Source of the DNA: Gammaproteobacteria bacterium
GTDB taxonomy: Bacteria > Pseudomonadota > Gammaproteobacteria > Xanthomonadales > Wenzhouxiangellaceae
Assembly (NCBI GenBank): GCA_003561495.1
Contig: PWWM01000189.1
Location: forward strand, 1-14,807
Reading direction: 5' to 3'
Length of the DNA stretch: 14,807 nt
A program made the position numbers and the translations under genes. Below are positions 13,041-14,807 of this stretch, one piece after another (within the stretch, counting starts at the first letter, position 1; every line of letters starts with the position of its first letter). Under the pieces are notes generated by a model, which saw only the letters and a program-made list of their open reading frames with translations, had not been told where the DNA came from and ran no database searches.

Positions 13041-14404
13041 CTTGGTGGAAATTGAATGCGGATGGCGGCTCCGCCCAGTTCGGAGGAGACCTGTTCCAGT
13101 CGGCCATCATAGGCCTCGACCAATTGGGCGGCAATGGCCAATCCAAGTCCCTGCCCTTCTCGACGCTCATCGGCGCGCACTCCACGTTGCAGCAAATCGG
13201 CAAACTGTTGCTCGGAAATGCCCGGACCGTTGTCGTCAACAATGATGGTCAGGCCTGCATGGCGAGCGCCCGGCAATCCGGGGCCGACTGTTACTCGCAC
13301 CCGACCATGACCATACTTGGCGGCATTGTCCATCAGATTCCCGCACAGCTCCATCAGGTCACGCTCATCGACGTGGGCAGTCAGCTTATCGCTACCCTCA
13401 ATCTCGAACCGGACGGCGTCTTCGGCATACAAGCGGCTCAGGGAATCGGCCAATCGACGAACCAGCGATACGACTTCGATCGGCTGATGCAGTGTGCGCC
13501 GAGTCGAGCGTGCGGCCCGTTCCAGTTGCCGGCGCAGCAGCTGATCCATATCACTCAAGGCACGATCCAGCTCCTCCCGATCAGGGGGGTGATCGGAGTC
13601 GAGGCGGGCTCGAATCACCGCCAGGGGGGTCTTGAGCGCGTGAGCCAAGTCGGCCAGGGCCTGGCGGTAGTGGGTCGCGTTACTGCGCTCGGTCTTGAGC
13701 AGGGCATTGAGATTGGTGGTCAATGGCTGGAGTTCACGTGGATAGCGACCGGCCAGCTCTTCCTCGCGGCCGGCCTCGATATCGGCCACATGCTGGGCCA
13801 CCTCACGCAAGGGCCTGAGCAGCGTGAACAGGATGATGACCTGGGCAACGATGACCAGGCCTGCAGCCAACCCCATCCAGCGCCACAGGTTGCCGCGAAA
13901 ACCGGCCACAGTAGACTGGAAACGGTCCGGATCCTCGGCAGCCCAGAGAGTCAGATCAATGATTTCGCCATCGGCCTGTTCCCAGCCCAGACCAATCGCG
14001 AACACATACCAGGCACCGTCGATCTCCGGCCCCCGAAACAACTCGCGACCGCGCTCGACCATCCGATAAGCCGGCGGCCGGGTCACTCCCATCAAGGAAG
14101 GGGACTCCCACACGCCATGCGGCGTCAGAGCGCCAGCATGCAGACTGGATCCGGGCTGATCCAAGCGCGGCTCGGCCAGTGAATCGTCAATCACCGGACG
14201 ACCCTGCTCGTCCAAGTCGATGGTCGACAACAGCAGAAAAACCACCGACTCCAGCCGTTCCTTCAGGGCACTTTCGGCGGCACTGCGAAAGCCGCGATCG
14301 ACCGCCAGCGCGATCAGGCTCAAGGCCAGCATCAACGCCACCATGGCGCCGAACAACAGGCGAACCAGAAGAGAGGGGGCCGAGTCAGGTTTTCGGCCGG
14401 GCAT
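13037..14404 (-). CDS. phoQ: Two-component sensor histidine kinase, PhoQ-like
   Basis: Inner-membrane histidine kinase, probably partner of the response regulator just upstream. The protein is 455 residues from ATG 14404. TM1 is about 12-34, the periplasmic sensor region about 35-172, TM2 about 173-197, followed by a HAMP region to about 245. The H-box DLAHALKTPLAVIR (252-265) has phospho-acceptor His255, close to the PhoQ signature. The ATPase domain has an N-box NLMDNAAKYG (356-365), DNGPG (391-395) and GQGLGLAI (417-424). The frame continues to 14473, but that start would overlap the regulator by 61 bp; ATG 14404 lies 8 bp after the regulator stop. I do not see the dense acidic run of E. 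coli PhoQ in the sensor region, so the signal may differ. Confidence 0.88.
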   Translation of the reverse strand: MPGRKPDSAPSLLVRLLFGAMVALMLALSLIALAVDRGFRSAAESALKERLESVVFLLLSTIDLDEQGRPVIDDSLAEPRLDQPGSSLHAGALTPHGVWESPSLMGVTRPPAYRMVERGRELFRGPEIDGAWYVFAIGLGWEQADGEIIDLTLWAAEDPDRFQSTVAGFRGNLWRWMGLAAGLVIVAQVIILFTLLRPLREVAQHVADIEAGREEELAGRYPRELQPLTTNLNALLKTERSNATHYRQALADLAHALKTPLAVIRARLDSDHPPDREELDRALSDMDQLLRRQLERAARSTRRTLHQPIEVVSLVRRLADSLSRLYAEDAVRFEIEGSDKLTAHVDERDLMELCGNLMDNAAKYGHGRVRVTVGPGLPGARHAGLTIIVDDNGPGISEQQFADLLQRGVRADERREGQGLGLAIAAQLVEAYDGRLEQVSSELGGAAIRIQFPPR

Positions 14405-14412
14405 GATGACAA

Positions 14413-14807
14413 TCAGTCGGACTTGGCCCGAAACCGATAGCCACGCCCACGCAGGGTCTCGATCGGTTGCCACTCCCCTTCGGGATCAAGTTTGCGACGC
14501 AACCGACCGATAATGACCTCGATGACATTGCTGTCGGGATCGGCATCCTCGTCATAAAGATGCTCATTGAGCTCCATCTTCGACACCACCTGCTCTGGAT
14601 GCAACGCGAAATACTCAAGCACCTTGTATTCAAAACTGGTCAGATCCAGTATCTGGTCGCGAAGACGAACATCCTGGCTTGACAGGTTGATCGATAACGA
14701 TCCAAATTCGACTTCCGGCGCGGCATGACCGGCCGAGCGACGCAAAAGCGCATGAACCCGGGCAATCAACTCCTCCATGCGAAACGGCTTGGTGACATAG
14801 TCGTCGG
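14413..14807 (-). CDS. phoP: Response regulator, OmpR/PhoP family (5' part outside window)
   Basis: Only the C-terminal part is present; the frame stays open to the window edge, so the start and the phospho-acceptor Asp are missing. The visible part begins with the end of the receiver domain (DDYVTKPF, with the conserved Lys-Pro) and linker MEELIARVHALLRR. A winged-helix DNA-binding domain follows, with LDLTSFEYKVLEYFALHPEQ, HLYDEDADPDSNVIEVIIGR and LRGRGYRF. The LYDEDAD/NVIEVIIGRLRRKL pattern is that of PhoP proteins. It is 8 bp upstream of the PhoQ-like kinase, which supports a phoPQ pair. An internal ATG at 14778 is not the true start. Confidence 0.9.
   Translation of the reverse strand, partial: DDYVTKPFRMEELIARVHALLRRSAGHAAPEVEFGSLSINLSSQDVRLRDQILDLTSFEYKVLEYFALHPEQVVSKMELNEHLYDEDADPDSNVIEVIIGRLRRKLDPEGEWQPIETLRGRGYRFRAKSD

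Noticed and set aside
13052..14182. 376-codon plus-strand open frame opposite the sensor kinase
   Set aside because: Antisense to a kinase with all motifs intact; no domain or ribosome binding site recognised.

Overview
The window looks like a GC-rich gammaproteobacterial chromosome, perhaps near the Xanthomonadales or Wenzhouxiangella-like lineages. That placement is an inference from gene content, PhoP/PhoQ style and base composition; there is no rRNA or marker gene to prove it. There are no tRNAs, CRISPR arrays, insertion sequences or phage genes.

Region 1 (86-10650, minus strand) is a seven-gene catabolic operon, read in the order atuA-atuB-atuC-atuD-atuE-atuF-atuH. A divergent TetR-family repressor gene, atuR (10760-11377, plus), sits at its head. 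This is the gene order known for the acyclic terpene utilisation (Atu) cluster of Pseudomonas, with atuG missing between atuF and atuH. The expected route activates an acyclic terpenoid or branched acid to its CoA ester (AtuH), oxidises it at the alpha-beta bond (AtuD), carboxylates the gamma methyl group with a biotin-dependent carboxylase (AtuC beta plus AtuF alpha), and hydrates the product (AtuE). AtuA and AtuB have less certain roles. The final HMG-CoA-lyase-type cleavage enzyme is not in the window. The atuR-atuA gap holds a perfect 20-bp palindrome placed in overlapping divergent promoters, a simple design for repression of both genes.

Region 2 (11413 to the right edge, minus strand) is a tightly packed operon: a PhoP-like response regulator (cut by the window edge), a PhoQ-like sensor kinase, the NTP pyrophosphohydrolase MazG, and an uncharacterised SAM-dependent methyltransferase. 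Its last gene converges on atuR.

The most unusual feature is the non-coding DNA. The longer gaps, and the gene ends around them, carry tandem 7-bp units of many sequences (CCACTGA, CTTCCGT, GGAAGAC, TTCAGGG, GTGAAAG, CTGACCG, GAGGTCT) that largely keep a 7-base register for up to 150 bp and run up to, and into, start and stop codons. One gap adds a 9-bp repeat just before the atuD start. Overlapping or tightly spaced genes have none. Several starts next to these tracts lack a visible Shine-Dalgarno sequence. I do not recognise this as a described element; it resembles in form the heptameric STRR repeats of cyanobacteria.
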